Origin: an uncultured Eubacteriales bacterium
GTDB taxonomy: Bacteria; Bacillota; Clostridia; Oscillospirales; Acutalibacteraceae
Direction of reading: 5' to 3'
Assembly: GCA_934647945.1 (NCBI GenBank)
Contig: CAKUFK010000011.1
Coordinates: forward strand, 30,254 to 94,253
DNA: 64,000 nt
The notes under the pieces are model-generated. The model did no database searches. It was given only the letters and a program-made list of their open reading frames with translations, and was not told the origin of the DNA. Positions 34,593 through 43,107 of the stretch are shown here, in pieces. Numbering within the stretch: position 1 is the first letter of the stretch; each line of letters starts with the position of its first letter. The translations under genes were made by a program, and so were the position numbers.

Positions 34593-35666
34593 TCAGGCGT
34601 CGATAGGGACAACCCGGGTTTCATGTAAGCCGGCGGTTTCCGGCATGTCCTCCACCCGGACGATCGAGCCGGTACGGACCGCCTGGTCGGCCGCCAGGGC
34701 GACACGGAACGCGCTGTACGCCTCTTCGATCGTCGGTGCGTCGGTCGGACGGCCCTCGATGCGGTCGATCAGGGAGCAGAGCTGGCCCCACATATCCTTA
34801 TAGACCGCCGGGACATTGATCTGTTCATATGTATCGGACACCGCGTGGTAGACCTCGATGAGATCCCCCATCTCCACATGCCGGCCGCGTCCCGCCTGCA
34901 TGGTCAGGGTGATGTGCCCCTGGTCCCCGATGAACTGTTTGACGTTGCCGGAGGCAAAGGTGCGGCCCCAGCCGGCTTCGTAATACCCGACGGTCCCGTC
35001 TTCCAGCCGCATGGTCACGATCCCGTAGTTATACCGGCCGGGCTCCAGGTCCGCGTCCACCACCGCACCCATCCCCATCACCTCGGTGATGGCGGAGCCG
35101 GTAAACCATTGGAGTACGTCGAAATAATGCACGCCGCAGTCCAGGATAGGGGAACAATCCTCCAGCAGGCGGCGGTACCGCTCCCAATCGAGCGCGTGGT
35201 GATTCTGCGTCATGCGGACGGTTTTGAGCCGGCCAATCGCCCCGGATCGGATCAAGTCCCGGATTTTTATATAGGAGGCGTTGCGGCGCAGGATATGCGC
35301 CACCAGAACCTGTGAGCGCCCGTTTTTGGCCAAACGGTAAAACTCCTGCCCATCCCGCGCGTTGGCGGCGATGGGCTTTTCGCACAGCACATGCTTTCCC
35401 GCGACGACACAGTCGCGCAGAATGGACAGGTGAGTGCTGACGTAGGTGGCGATGATGACGATATCCACATCGTCCCGCGTGATAAATTCGTGATAATCGA
35501 TGCCGTACCGGTCGGCGCCGTATTTCATGGCGAAAAGCCGGGCCTTCTGCTCGTCCGCGTCCACAACCGCGACGATGCGGATGTTGTCCCGATAATAGAT
35601 CTGCGCGATATGTTCTTCCCCGATATGGCCGCAGCCAATTAATACCACACCATAGATTTTGTCCAT
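34593..35666 (-). CDS. Gfo/Idh/MocA-family NAD(P)-dependent oxidoreductase
   Basis: About 357 residues from the ATG at 35666 (GAGGTG upstream). The N-terminal Rossmann fold has VVLIGCGHIGEEH, the family's catalytic CEKPIAAN follows at about residue 97, and the C-terminal half is the substrate-binding beta-sheet domain (HHALDWERYRRLLEDCSPIL, DCGVHYFDVLQW). Family members oxidise or reduce sugars and inositols. It is convergent with the D-arabinose operon and has its own promoter and terminator, so a role in the same pathway is possible but not shown. Substrate unknown. Confidence 0.9.
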   Translation of the reverse strand: MDKIYGVVLIGCGHIGEEHIAQIYYRDNIRIVAVVDADEQKARLFAMKYGADRYGIDYHEFITRDDVDIVIIATYVSTHLSILRDCVVAGKHVLCEKPIAANARDGQEFYRLAKNGRSQVLVAHILRRNASYIKIRDLIRSGAIGRLKTVRMTQNHHALDWERYRRLLEDCSPILDCGVHYFDVLQWFTGSAITEVMGMGAVVDADLEPGRYNYGIVTMRLEDGTVGYYEAGWGRTFASGNVKQFIGDQGHITLTMQAGRGRHVEMGDLIEVYHAVSDTYEQINVPAVYKDMWGQLCSLIDRIEGRPTDAPTIEEAYSAFRVALAADQAVRTGSIVRVEDMPETAGLHETRVVPIDA

Positions 35667-35705
35667 CCGGTGTCCCACCTCTCGTATGGATCCTCTCTAT
35701 TTAAC

Positions 35706-35733
35706 ATTATACGGAATATCCGTCCCTTTACAA
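35706..35733 (-). promoter_or_regulatory. Promoter of the oxidoreductase gene
   Basis: TTGTAA, 16 bases, TATAAT on the minus strand, about 40 bases before the start codon. Confidence 0.6.
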
Positions 35734-35809
35734 GGCCCAATCTCTCTGGAAAATGTACCATTTTTCATTTACGCAGACGCCGAGGGAAAGATTGGAGGGA
35801 ATGAGAGCC

Positions 35810-36820
35810 CTATGCCGCGGGCAGGGTATAATGAAGGCCGGATGTGGCGGACAGGGCACCGCTGTCCCGGATAAAAAGCGCCTCGATGCCGGGAAGGGAC
35901 TCGATCAGGTCCATGGCTTTTTCCTCGCCCAAAACGAAACAGGCAGTGGACAGCGCGTCCCCGTCCACCGACAGAGAAGAGACGATCGTCACAGAGGCAA
36001 GGCCGTTTTGCACCGGCCATCCGGTTTTCGGATCCAGCAGATGGTGATAGCGCACGCCGTCGAGGACGAAACCGCGCTCATAGGTTCCCGACGTGACCAC
36101 CGAGGCATTCCGGACAGGGATGACGGCGGCCAGCGCCGTTTCATCGGCCGGATCGCGGATCCCGATCCGCCAATCCGCGCCGTCATTGCTTCCGACAGCG
36201 GAAATGTTGCCCCCCAGATCGATCAGGGCGCTCTCCACGCCGTTTTCGGTCAGATAAGAGACGAGGCGGTCGGCGATATACCCTTTCGCAATGCCGCCGA
36301 GATCCACGGCGGCATCCGGATGGCTCAGCCGGGCGGTATCCCCTTCCACCGTCAGGCCGCGGTAGTCCACCAGGGAGACGGCGGCCGACAGCGCCGCCGG
36401 ATCGGGAAGGGAAGGGCTCCCGTGAAAATCCCAGAGACGGCTGGCCGGGCGGATCGTGATGTCGAGCGCCCCGCCGGTCAGCTCCCCGTAGCGAAGGCCG
36501 GCCTGCAAAACCTCGATGGTTTCAGCCGACAGAGGGGCCGCCCGGCCTTCCGCCCGGTTGAGAAGGTCGATGTCGCTGCCTTCCCGTTCGGCGCTGAACA
36601 GCCGCTCATATCGGTCAAGCTCCGCGAAACAGCCGTCGAGTAAGGCATCCGGAGCAGGCGCCCCTTCCGCGAGGGCGTAGAGGGTAATCGAAACGGCGGT
36701 GTCCAGGGCAAACCCGTTGCGGCCGGCGGGCAGGGCCGCCCGGCGGCAGCCCGACGCGCAAAGAAGGGCCAGGCAGAGGCCGAAAACGGGCAGACACACG
36801 ATCCGTTTGTTTGTGGTCAT
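35810..36820 (-). CDS. apbE: FAD:protein FMN transferase, ApbE lipoprotein
   Basis: 336 residues with a lipoprotein signal (lipobox ASGC, Cys about 25), as in many Gram-positive ApbE proteins. Characteristic blocks are DLGGIAKGYIADR, ALIDLGGN, TSGTYERGF and the Mg/flavin-site run YHHLLDPKTGWPVQNG with DALSTACFVLG. The enzyme attaches FMN to Thr or Ser in extracytoplasmic flavoproteins such as Rnf or Nqr subunits or flavin-dependent reductases. No such partner is next to it here. Single-gene unit. Confidence 0.93.
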   Translation of the reverse strand: MTTNKRIVCLPVFGLCLALLCASGCRRAALPAGRNGFALDTAVSITLYALAEGAPAPDALLDGCFAELDRYERLFSAEREGSDIDLLNRAEGRAAPLSAETIEVLQAGLRYGELTGGALDITIRPASRLWDFHGSPSLPDPAALSAAVSLVDYRGLTVEGDTARLSHPDAAVDLGGIAKGYIADRLVSYLTENGVESALIDLGGNISAVGSNDGADWRIGIRDPADETALAAVIPVRNASVVTSGTYERGFVLDGVRYHHLLDPKTGWPVQNGLASVTIVSSLSVDGDALSTACFVLGEEKAMDLIESLPGIEALFIRDSGALSATSGLHYTLPAA

Positions 36821-37014
36821 AAAGGCTCCCTCCTGTCAGATGCCGGGCTCGTCCACCAGTATACGAACCGGCCGCAAAAAAGTCAAATATTTTCTATATA
36901 TTGGAATTATATCCGGAAAACGCCAAATCTTTCATAAGCGTATACAAAGAGCATGTCCGCCGGATGGACTTCCTATGGGAACGTCCAAAAAAGATAACAG
37001 CTTTGTAATAAACA

Positions 37015-37043
37015 TTGAATCCGGGCGCCGGATGTGGTATAGT
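37015..37043 (+). promoter_or_regulatory. Promoter of the O-antigen-ligase-like gene
   Basis: TTGAAT, 17 bases, TATAGT, 51 bases upstream of the start codon. Confidence 0.65.
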
Positions 37044-37093
37044 ACCAAAGAACGGGAAAGCTTTTTGTGAAATTGAGAGAAAGGGGGACGAGA

Positions 37094-38440
37094 ATGAAAG
37101 CACGGCTTGAAGACTGGAAAAAGACGCTCAGCCAGCCCTGGCTGTTGTCTTTGCTGATGGTGGCGGTCATTCCTCTGTTCCCGGAATATATCGCGCCTCT
37201 GCTGGCCATTGGCGCTGTCGTGGCCGCCAATGCGGACGCCAAACGGAGGGGCCGCGTCCTGTCCGTGGGCCCGATCGGCAAGCTCCTGCTGATTTTTATG
37301 CTGTATACCGCTTTCGGCGTGCTATATTCCAAGCATCCCTTCAACAGCTTCGCGACCTTCCTGATGTGGATGGTGATGTTCCTCGCCTATCTGTCGATGA
37401 CCACCGTTTTGACCAACCGGCACCGGTTCGACACGGCGCTGTTCTGCATATCGGTCATCGCTGGGATAGTGGGGCTTGTCGGCCTGTTTCAGTATGCCCT
37501 CAACTGCCTGGCCGGCATCCGTGTGCCCAACCAGTTTTGGGGCTGGATCGACAACATCGTCCTGGAATGGATTCCCATGGACATCAACATCCAGATCCGG
37601 GAGATGCGCTTCAGCTCGACGTTCACCAATCCCAACATCGTGGGTGAATACCTGGTAATGGTGGTCCCCTTCGTCGTATATTATGCCTTTGGCGGAAAAC
37701 GCACGGGCGTGCGGCTATTGTGCCGGTTCTGTCTGCTGTTTGCCGTGTGCGGCATCGCGTTTTCCTTCTCCCGGGGCAGCTACCTGGGGCTGCTGGTCAT
37801 TGTCCTGATCCTCTGCATCACCAACGCCAAGCGCATCGTGCCCTTCCTGCTCTCCCTGATTTCCCTTTTGATCCTGGTCCCGCAGTCGGTCCTCTCCCGT
37901 TTCCTGTCGATCGGCGGTGTGGATTTCAGCATTGCGGAGCGGTTTTCGATCTGGGAGGTAGCGCTCAAAACCTTTGGCAAGAGCCCGATATTCGGCCTTG
38001 GGCCGGGTGTGGAGAATTTCTGGGGTGTGCTGCTGGAATCGGGGGTCAACGCTCCCCATGCGCATAATCTGGTGCTCCAGCTTCTGATGGAAGGCGGTCT
38101 CATCGCGCTCGCGCTGATGGTCCTGATGGGCTGGAAGATCGTGCGGCGGGGGATGGATCTGATGACACGGTCTCCCGAAACGCATCTTCTCGGCGGTGTT
38201 TTTCTGGCGTTCGCCGCCGGCTTTGTGATGAACAGCATGGTGGACTATCCCCTGCTCAGCCCGAAATTGGTCGGTGTCTTCATGATGGTGATGGCCATCG
38301 GCGACTCCGCCTGCCGTGTCTATCTCGGCCATCGCGTCCAGCCCCTGGCTGATTGCTTTCCGGCCGGCGAGCTGGCGCGGCGGGGGCTCACGGTCCGGAT
38401 AGCGGCGTCGCAGGACGTGGCCCGGTTTCACAACAAGTGA
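37094..38440 (+). CDS. O-antigen ligase/polymerase-like membrane protein
   Basis: 448 residues with ten or more hydrophobic segments. I chose the ATG at 37094 because AAAGGGGG lies six bases away. The Wzy_C/O-antigen-ligase pattern is visible: a long outer loop (about 140-190), then AFSFSRGSYLGLLVIVLIL with the conserved Ser-Arg-Gly, and a second block (about 290-330) with GPGVENFWGVLLESGVNAPH followed by AHNLVLQLL. Such proteins join or polymerise lipid-linked glycans outside the membrane. In Firmicutes they belong to capsule, exopolysaccharide or teichoic-acid-like pathways. No other glycan assembly gene is adjacent, so the product is unknown. Confidence 0.83.
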   Translation: MKARLEDWKKTLSQPWLLSLLMVAVIPLFPEYIAPLLAIGAVVAANADAKRRGRVLSVGPIGKLLLIFMLYTAFGVLYSKHPFNSFATFLMWMVMFLAYLSMTTVLTNRHRFDTALFCISVIAGIVGLVGLFQYALNCLAGIRVPNQFWGWIDNIVLEWIPMDINIQIREMRFSSTFTNPNIVGEYLVMVVPFVVYYAFGGKRTGVRLLCRFCLLFAVCGIAFSFSRGSYLGLLVIVLILCITNAKRIVPFLLSLISLLILVPQSVLSRFLSIGGVDFSIAERFSIWEVALKTFGKSPIFGLGPGVENFWGVLLESGVNAPHAHNLVLQLLMEGGLIALALMVLMGWKIVRRGMDLMTRSPETHLLGGVFLAFAAGFVMNSMVDYPLLSPKLVGVFMMVMAIGDSACRVYLGHRVQPLADCFPAGELARRGLTVRIAASQDVARFHNK

Positions 38441-38495
38441 CAGGATAAATACGGCGTCCCCGTCCAGCAGCTTGCCGACAGAATCGGCAAGCTCC

Positions 38496-38524
38496 AGCCC
38501 GATGCTTGGCATCGGGCTTTTTTT
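38496..38524 (+). terminator. Intrinsic terminator of the O-antigen-ligase-like gene
   Basis: A 10-bp stem AGCCCGATGC with its complement, loop TTG, then seven T. Confidence 0.9.
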
Positions 38525-38565
38525 AATGCTTAAGCAAAGGATGTTCCTCATGGCAAATAGTTTAA

Positions 38566-38823
38566 TACATACGAAATGAAAGACTGTATAACTATATGAT
38601 TGACTTTTATAAGCAAACAGGAATCCCTATTTTATGTAATACTTCACTTAATGATAAAGATGAGCCCATAATTAACTCTATTGAACAAGCTTTTAATTTT
38701 ATTCTTAGAAAAGGAATAAAATATGGATTTTTTTACGGAAAATGTATTGTGTTCAAAAATTATTTGTATTATAGTGAAAAAGAACCATTAGATAGATATA
38801 ATTCCCATTTGGCATCGGTGTAG
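38566..38823 (+). pseudogene. C-terminal fragment of a NodU/CmcH-type carbamoyltransferase
   Basis: About 85 codons of AT-rich sequence read DFYKQTGIPILCNTSLND, then EPIINSIEQAFNF. This is the conserved C-terminal block of carbamoyltransferases (TGxPxLxNTSxNxxxEPI). The rest of the roughly 550-residue protein is missing. There is no ribosome binding site, and the upstream frame is closed by a TAA at 38563. Its base composition is far below that of its neighbours, so it is an imported remnant. Its 3' end overlaps the end of the grpB-like gene on the other strand. Confidence 0.65.
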
Positions 38824-39284
38824 GCAAACCGATCGTCCGGGTATGTCTCGGCGAGTTTCCGTTTCAGCTCGGAGTATGCCTGCGCCGCTTCCGGATGGCT
38901 GTTCAGATAGTCACGGAACCCGACACATCGTTTGAAGTCCGCATCGTCCGGTAAATAGCAGTGGATATGGTGCAGGGAGAGTCCCCCCTCCCCGCGAAGC
39001 ACAAACAAATACCGGCTGCGGTCCGGATCTTGCAACCCACAGTCGTCGTATCCCGCGCGCTTCATAGCGCCGGCATCCATGGCGTCAAAGGATTTTACGA
39101 CAACGGCTATGTCCAGGATCGGCTTTGCCCAGATGCCGTGGATGGAGGTACTGCCGAAATGCTGAATATCCACCACCGCTTCGTTCCAGAGCGCCTGAAT
39201 CCACGCCCTGACTGTCAAAAATTCGTCGTGCCAACGCTCGTCGTGCGGCACCAGCCGGACCTTGTATCGTTCTACTCCCTGCAT
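38769..39284 (-). CDS. GrpB/UPF0157-family nucleotidyltransferase-like protein
   Basis: 171 residues. The UPF0157 pattern is clear: an LVPHDERWHDEF start, IQHFGSTSIHGIWAKPILDI (the GS and later Asp residues of a nucleotidyltransferase fold), HHIHCYLPDD and LNSHPEAAQAYSELKRKLAE. The protein is near full length, but its last ten or so codons lie in AT-rich DNA shared with the carbamoyltransferase fragment, so the C-terminus has probably been replaced at a recombination joint near 38805. Biological role unknown; related proteins are standalone metabolic or CoA-related enzymes. Confidence 0.85.
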   Translation of the reverse strand: MQGVERYKVRLVPHDERWHDEFLTVRAWIQALWNEAVVDIQHFGSTSIHGIWAKPILDIAVVVKSFDAMDAGAMKRAGYDDCGLQDPDRSRYLFVLRGEGGLSLHHIHCYLPDDADFKRCVGFRDYLNSHPEAAQAYSELKRKLAETYPDDRFAYTDAKWELYLSNGSFSL

Positions 39285-39520
39285 GGCGGCGTCCTCCCTT
39301 TCTCATGGAACAGAGGCGATATAACGGCTTTTTAACAGTATAACACAGTTTCCCCGTTTGCGATCCGGCGAATCTTTATACATCCTTAACTTGCCCGTTT
39401 TCTTTTCTTATGGTAGTATAATAGAACCGACAGAGACAGGAGCCGGCCGGCCAGACGGGCCGGTGGCACGGCTCCGCCGCATGGAGGCCGCAAGGCCCGG
39501 AAAGGACAGGAATCGCTCGT

Positions 39521-41185
39521 ATGAAACATACTGCTAGGCGCGCTGTCATCGCCAGCCTCGTGAGCGTGGTGCTCGCGGCGCTGCTGTACTGGTTTTGGCT
39601 TCCCCCCATCCATCCGCGCTGCCCCGACTTCTGGACCTTCATTCTCGCCTGCCTCGTGATTGTCCTGGTGGTGTTCTCGCTGGCCGGCCTGACCGGGGCC
39701 AAGCGGAAGGGCGCGGGCAAGAAAGAGGATACCGTTGTGGATTTCGGAGGCACCAAGGTCCACCTGCCTTCCATGCCCAACCTGCCCGGCATGAAAAAAT
39801 GGGCCAAGGGCCTTCTCTGGTGCGGCGGCGGGATCGTGGCGCTGATGATCCTCGCCTCCGTGATCGGCGCCACCCTCTTCAACGCCGGCCGGTATAAGGA
39901 TCTGATCGTCCGGACCGAGGGCAGCTTCACCGAGGACATCCCCAAACAAACCGATATGAACCGCATCCCGGTGGTGGACCGGGCTTCGGCCACCCAGCTC
40001 GGCAAACGGACGCTTGGCCAGATGGCTGACCTCGTCTCCCAGTTCGAGATCGCCCCCGACTATACCCAGATCAATTTCGGCGGGGGCCCCGTGCGGGTGA
40101 CGCCCCTGGTTTACGCAGATCTCTTCAAATGGTTCGCCAACCAAAAAAACGGGATCCCCGGCTACATCCAGGTGGATATGGTGTCCCAGGAGGCGGAGCT
40201 GGTCCGGCTGGAGCAGGGGATCCGGTATTCCCCGTCCGAATACCTCCTGCGGGATCTGGAGCGGCATATCCGTTTCCAGTTCCCCACCAAGATTTTCGAT
40301 TCCTCCTCCTTTGAAATCGACGACGAGGGCATGCCCTACTGGATCACCCCCACCATGACCTACCGCATCGGGATCTGGTCGGGGCTCGATGTCGAGGGGG
40401 CCATCCTCACCAACGCCGTAACAGGGGAATCCCGGTATTATAAGGTGGAAGACGTCCCGACCTGGGTGGACGTGCTCTACCGGGCCGATCTGATCCTCGA
40501 GCAATTGGGTTATAACGGCCGGTTCCAATCGGGCTTCTGGAACTCGTATTTCGGCCAAAAGGGGGTGCTGCGCACCACCGACGGCTACAACTACATTGCC
40601 AACAACGACGACGTCTACCTCTACACCGGCATGACGTCGGTGACGGGGGACCAGTCCAATGTGGGCTTCGTCCTGGTCAACATGCGCACTAAGGATACCA
40701 AGTTCTATTCGGTGCCGGGGGCGGAAGAAAACTCCGCCATGTCCTCCGCCAAGGGCAAGGTACAGCACCTCAACTATAACGCCACCTTCCCCATCCTGCT
40801 CAATATCCGGGACCGTCCCACCTATTTCCTCTCCCTGAAGGACGCCGCCGGACTGGTGAAGATGTACGCCTTCGTGGATGTGCAGCAATACCAGATCGTG
40901 GGGATCGGGGATACGGTCAACGCGGCCATGGCCAATTTTGAAAGCGTCCTGGGCGGATCGGAGGAGGCCCCCGTCGGTGAGCCGGTTACGGGGATCCTGC
41001 AGGAGATCCTGCCGGTGGTGGTGGACGGCAACACGCGGTATTATTTCCGCCTGGAAGGCGCCGACACGGTCTATATCGCGGATCTGTCCCTCTCCAGCCG
41101 CCTGCCCTTCCTCCGCCCGGGTGACGAGGTGACGGTCGCCTGCAGCGGCGACGAGTCGCCGCTTACGGTCGTCCGCCTGGAATGA
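39521..41185 (+). CDS. Large membrane protein of unknown function
   Basis: 554 residues. Two membrane segments near the N-terminus (about 8-28 and 40-60) and a third at about 104-124 are followed by a roughly 430-residue extracytoplasmic part with many short strands (YWITPTMTYRIGIWSGLDVE, YLYTGMTSVTGDQSNVGFVL) and a C-terminal OB-like end (GDEVTVACSGDESPLTVVRL). A similar layout occurs in uncharacterised clostridial envelope proteins. The gene is flanked by terminators and stands alone. I do not recognise a function. Confidence 0.8.
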   Translation: MKHTARRAVIASLVSVVLAALLYWFWLPPIHPRCPDFWTFILACLVIVLVVFSLAGLTGAKRKGAGKKEDTVVDFGGTKVHLPSMPNLPGMKKWAKGLLWCGGGIVALMILASVIGATLFNAGRYKDLIVRTEGSFTEDIPKQTDMNRIPVVDRASATQLGKRTLGQMADLVSQFEIAPDYTQINFGGGPVRVTPLVYADLFKWFANQKNGIPGYIQVDMVSQEAELVRLEQGIRYSPSEYLLRDLERHIRFQFPTKIFDSSSFEIDDEGMPYWITPTMTYRIGIWSGLDVEGAILTNAVTGESRYYKVEDVPTWVDVLYRADLILEQLGYNGRFQSGFWNSYFGQKGVLRTTDGYNYIANNDDVYLYTGMTSVTGDQSNVGFVLVNMRTKDTKFYSVPGAEENSAMSSAKGKVQHLNYNATFPILLNIRDRPTYFLSLKDAAGLVKMYAFVDVQQYQIVGIGDTVNAAMANFESVLGGSEEAPVGEPVTGILQEILPVVVDGNTRYYFRLEGADTVYIADLSLSSRLPFLRPGDEVTVACSGDESPLTVVRLE

Positions 41186-41229
41186 CCGGGGCGGCATACG
41201 ATACGGCGGATTTCAAAACAGTTTAGAAG

Positions 41230-41265
41230 AAATGGCACTGCGGAAAATTTTCGCAGTGCCATTTT
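41230..41265. terminator. Bidirectional terminator
   Basis: A 13-bp stem (AAATGGCACTGCG) with an AT loop, flanked by A and T runs, 45 bases after the stop of the membrane protein gene. Confidence 0.8.
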
Positions 41266-41404
41266 CTGCAAACCGGCAAATCCCCGTTTGGCTCCTTTTT
41301 TCATCTCCCGGATGCCGATGCCCGCGCCATATAAAAAAGGGACCCGAAACATCGAGCCGTGTCAACCCATGTCCGCAATCCCTAATCCCCGTAGAAGGAA
41401 GAGG

Positions 41405-41433
41405 TTGCCCCCAAGAGACGGACATGCTATACT
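41405..41433 (+). promoter_or_regulatory. Promoter of the 41469-44466 gene group
   Basis: TTGCCC, 17 bases, TATACT, 36 bases upstream of the start at 41469. Confidence 0.6.
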
Positions 41434-41468
41434 AGGATCAACTAAGCGAACGAAAGGGTGGTCGCCGC

Positions 41469-42287
41469 ATGGCGCAGACGGGCAAGATCGAACCCAAAGA
41501 GGTCAGCCGCCAAAATGTCAAGCTGGCCGTGCAAATTTTCCTGCGGACGGTTCTCGCCGCGATCCTGAGCTTTTTCCTGTATTTCTCCATTACAGCCATT
41601 GTCAACGGTGTGACCACCCATGCGGTGGGATACCGGATTTACGAGTACGATGAAAACAACCAGCCGGTGCTGGTTGCGGAGGGATCGCTGGAAGAGGAAT
41701 CCCCGGAGGAGTCCTCGAGCGAGGCCCCAGCGTCCGAGAGCAGTGGGACAGCCGCCACCGAGGCAACAAAGAGGCTGTATCGCGAAACCGTCCGCTCGGA
41801 AGTCCCTGCCGGCGCGGCGGTTTTCCGGGACGTACTGTCCCAGGTGCTGATGCTGCTGATCCTGGCGGCGTTCCCCTACGGCATTTTGTGGGGTCAGGGC
41901 GACCGGGACCGGAACAGCGTGCAGTTCGGCCACATGCAGGAAGACAAACGGCGTGGGCTCAAGGTGGGCCTGCTCGCCGCCATTCCCTCCGTGGCCGTCT
42001 ATCTCTTCCTGCTGCTCAGCCGGCTCGGTCTGTTCTGGGATAAATACATCCAGCTTTTCCAAATCCTAAACGCCTCCTTTGCCCCGGCGGTCAACGCCGT
42101 CATGGGGGCGCAGGGGCACGCCATCCTCGTGACCGCGGATGTGGGCTGGGGCTGGATCCTGCTGTTAGCCTTCACGGTCGTGGTCCTGCCGCTGGTCTGC
42201 TGGGGATCCTATGCCCTGGGATACCGCCAGTATTCCATCAGTGAGCACCTCATCTACAAAAACAAAAAGAAAAAGCGCCGCCGCTGA
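41469..42287 (+). CDS. Polytopic membrane protein of unknown function
   Basis: 272 residues with four hydrophobic segments (about 20-42, 122-142, 165-187, 218-240), an acidic Ser/Glu-rich outer loop (about 75-100) and a strongly basic C-terminus (KNKKKKRRR). GAAAGGGTGG lies upstream. The gene leads a likely three-gene unit with the amidase and radA, although the intergenic gaps (36 and 34 bases) and different roles suggest shared transcription rather than a shared pathway. Family not recognised. Confidence 0.75.
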   Translation: MAQTGKIEPKEVSRQNVKLAVQIFLRTVLAAILSFFLYFSITAIVNGVTTHAVGYRIYEYDENNQPVLVAEGSLEEESPEESSSEAPASESSGTAATEATKRLYRETVRSEVPAGAAVFRDVLSQVLMLLILAAFPYGILWGQGDRDRNSVQFGHMQEDKRRGLKVGLLAAIPSVAVYLFLLLSRLGLFWDKYIQLFQILNASFAPAVNAVMGAQGHAILVTADVGWGWILLLAFTVVVLPLVCWGSYALGYRQYSISEHLIYKNKKKKRRR

Positions 42288-42323
42288 AACAGATGGCATA
42301 TTTGCACCTCCCGTGCAATAGGT

Positions 42324-43073
42324 ATGAACGGGGTGGTTGCATTGAAAAACCGACAGGCGCTCATAACCGGGGAGCGTGACAAAAGCGGTTCGAACCCGTG
42401 GCTGGATATCCTCATCGTGACCATATTCTGTGCCGTTGTCCTGACGGCGGCGGTCGGGATCGTCGACCGGGCAAAACCGGTATCGGTGACGCCCGCGGAG
42501 CCGCTCATCCTGATCGACCCGGGCCACGGCGGGGCGGACGGCGGGGCCGTCGCGCCCGACGGGACGCAGGAAAAGGAGATCAATCTCGCTATTTCCCTGC
42601 CGCTGGCGGACATGTTGCGTGTCATGGGCTACCAGGTCTCCCTGACCCGTACCACCGACGACATGGTGGGTGGGGTAGGCAGCACCATGCGGGAGCGGAA
42701 GGTCAACGACACCAAAAACCGCTTGGCCCAGGCGGAACAGGCCGCCATTACGGTGAGCATCCATCAGAACAAGTTTACCCAGTCCCAATATGACGGCACC
42801 CAGGTGTTTTATTCCGGTAATCACGAAGAGAGCCGCCTTCTCGCCTCGGCCATCCGGGAAAGCGTGACCGGCCTCCTCCAGCCGGACAATACACGGGAAC
42901 TGAAAAAAGGGGATTCCAACATTTATCTGTTATATAAAGCCACACGGCCGGCCGTGCTGGTGGAATGCGGCTTCCTCTCGAACGACGCCGAACTCCGCCG
43001 CCTCAAGGATCCGGATTACCAGCGCCAGATGGCGTTTGCCGTCGCGGGGGGAATCCTGCGGTACGGGCCGTGA
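42324..43073 (+). CDS. N-acetylmuramoyl-L-alanine amidase, CwlD-like
   Basis: About 249 residues: one N-terminal membrane anchor (about 28-48) and a zinc-dependent amidase_3 domain. Zinc ligands and the catalytic Glu are visible in IDPGHGGADGG, QEKEINLAI, SIHQNKFTQ and LVECGFLSN. CwlD-type enzymes cut the peptide side chain during spore-cortex muramic-lactam formation, and this length and anchor fit that group, so a spore-forming ancestry is likely. A TTG at 42342 with GGGGTGG upstream may be the true start instead of the ATG at 42324. Confidence 0.9.
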   Translation: MNGVVALKNRQALITGERDKSGSNPWLDILIVTIFCAVVLTAAVGIVDRAKPVSVTPAEPLILIDPGHGGADGGAVAPDGTQEKEINLAISLPLADMLRVMGYQVSLTRTTDDMVGGVGSTMRERKVNDTKNRLAQAEQAAITVSIHQNKFTQSQYDGTQVFYSGNHEESRLLASAIRESVTGLLQPDNTRELKKGDSNIYLLYKATRPAVLVECGFLSNDAELRRLKDPDYQRQMAFAVAGGILRYGP

Positions 43074-43107
43074 CGGCGCGGATGTAAAAACGAAAGGACA
43101 ACGAGGC

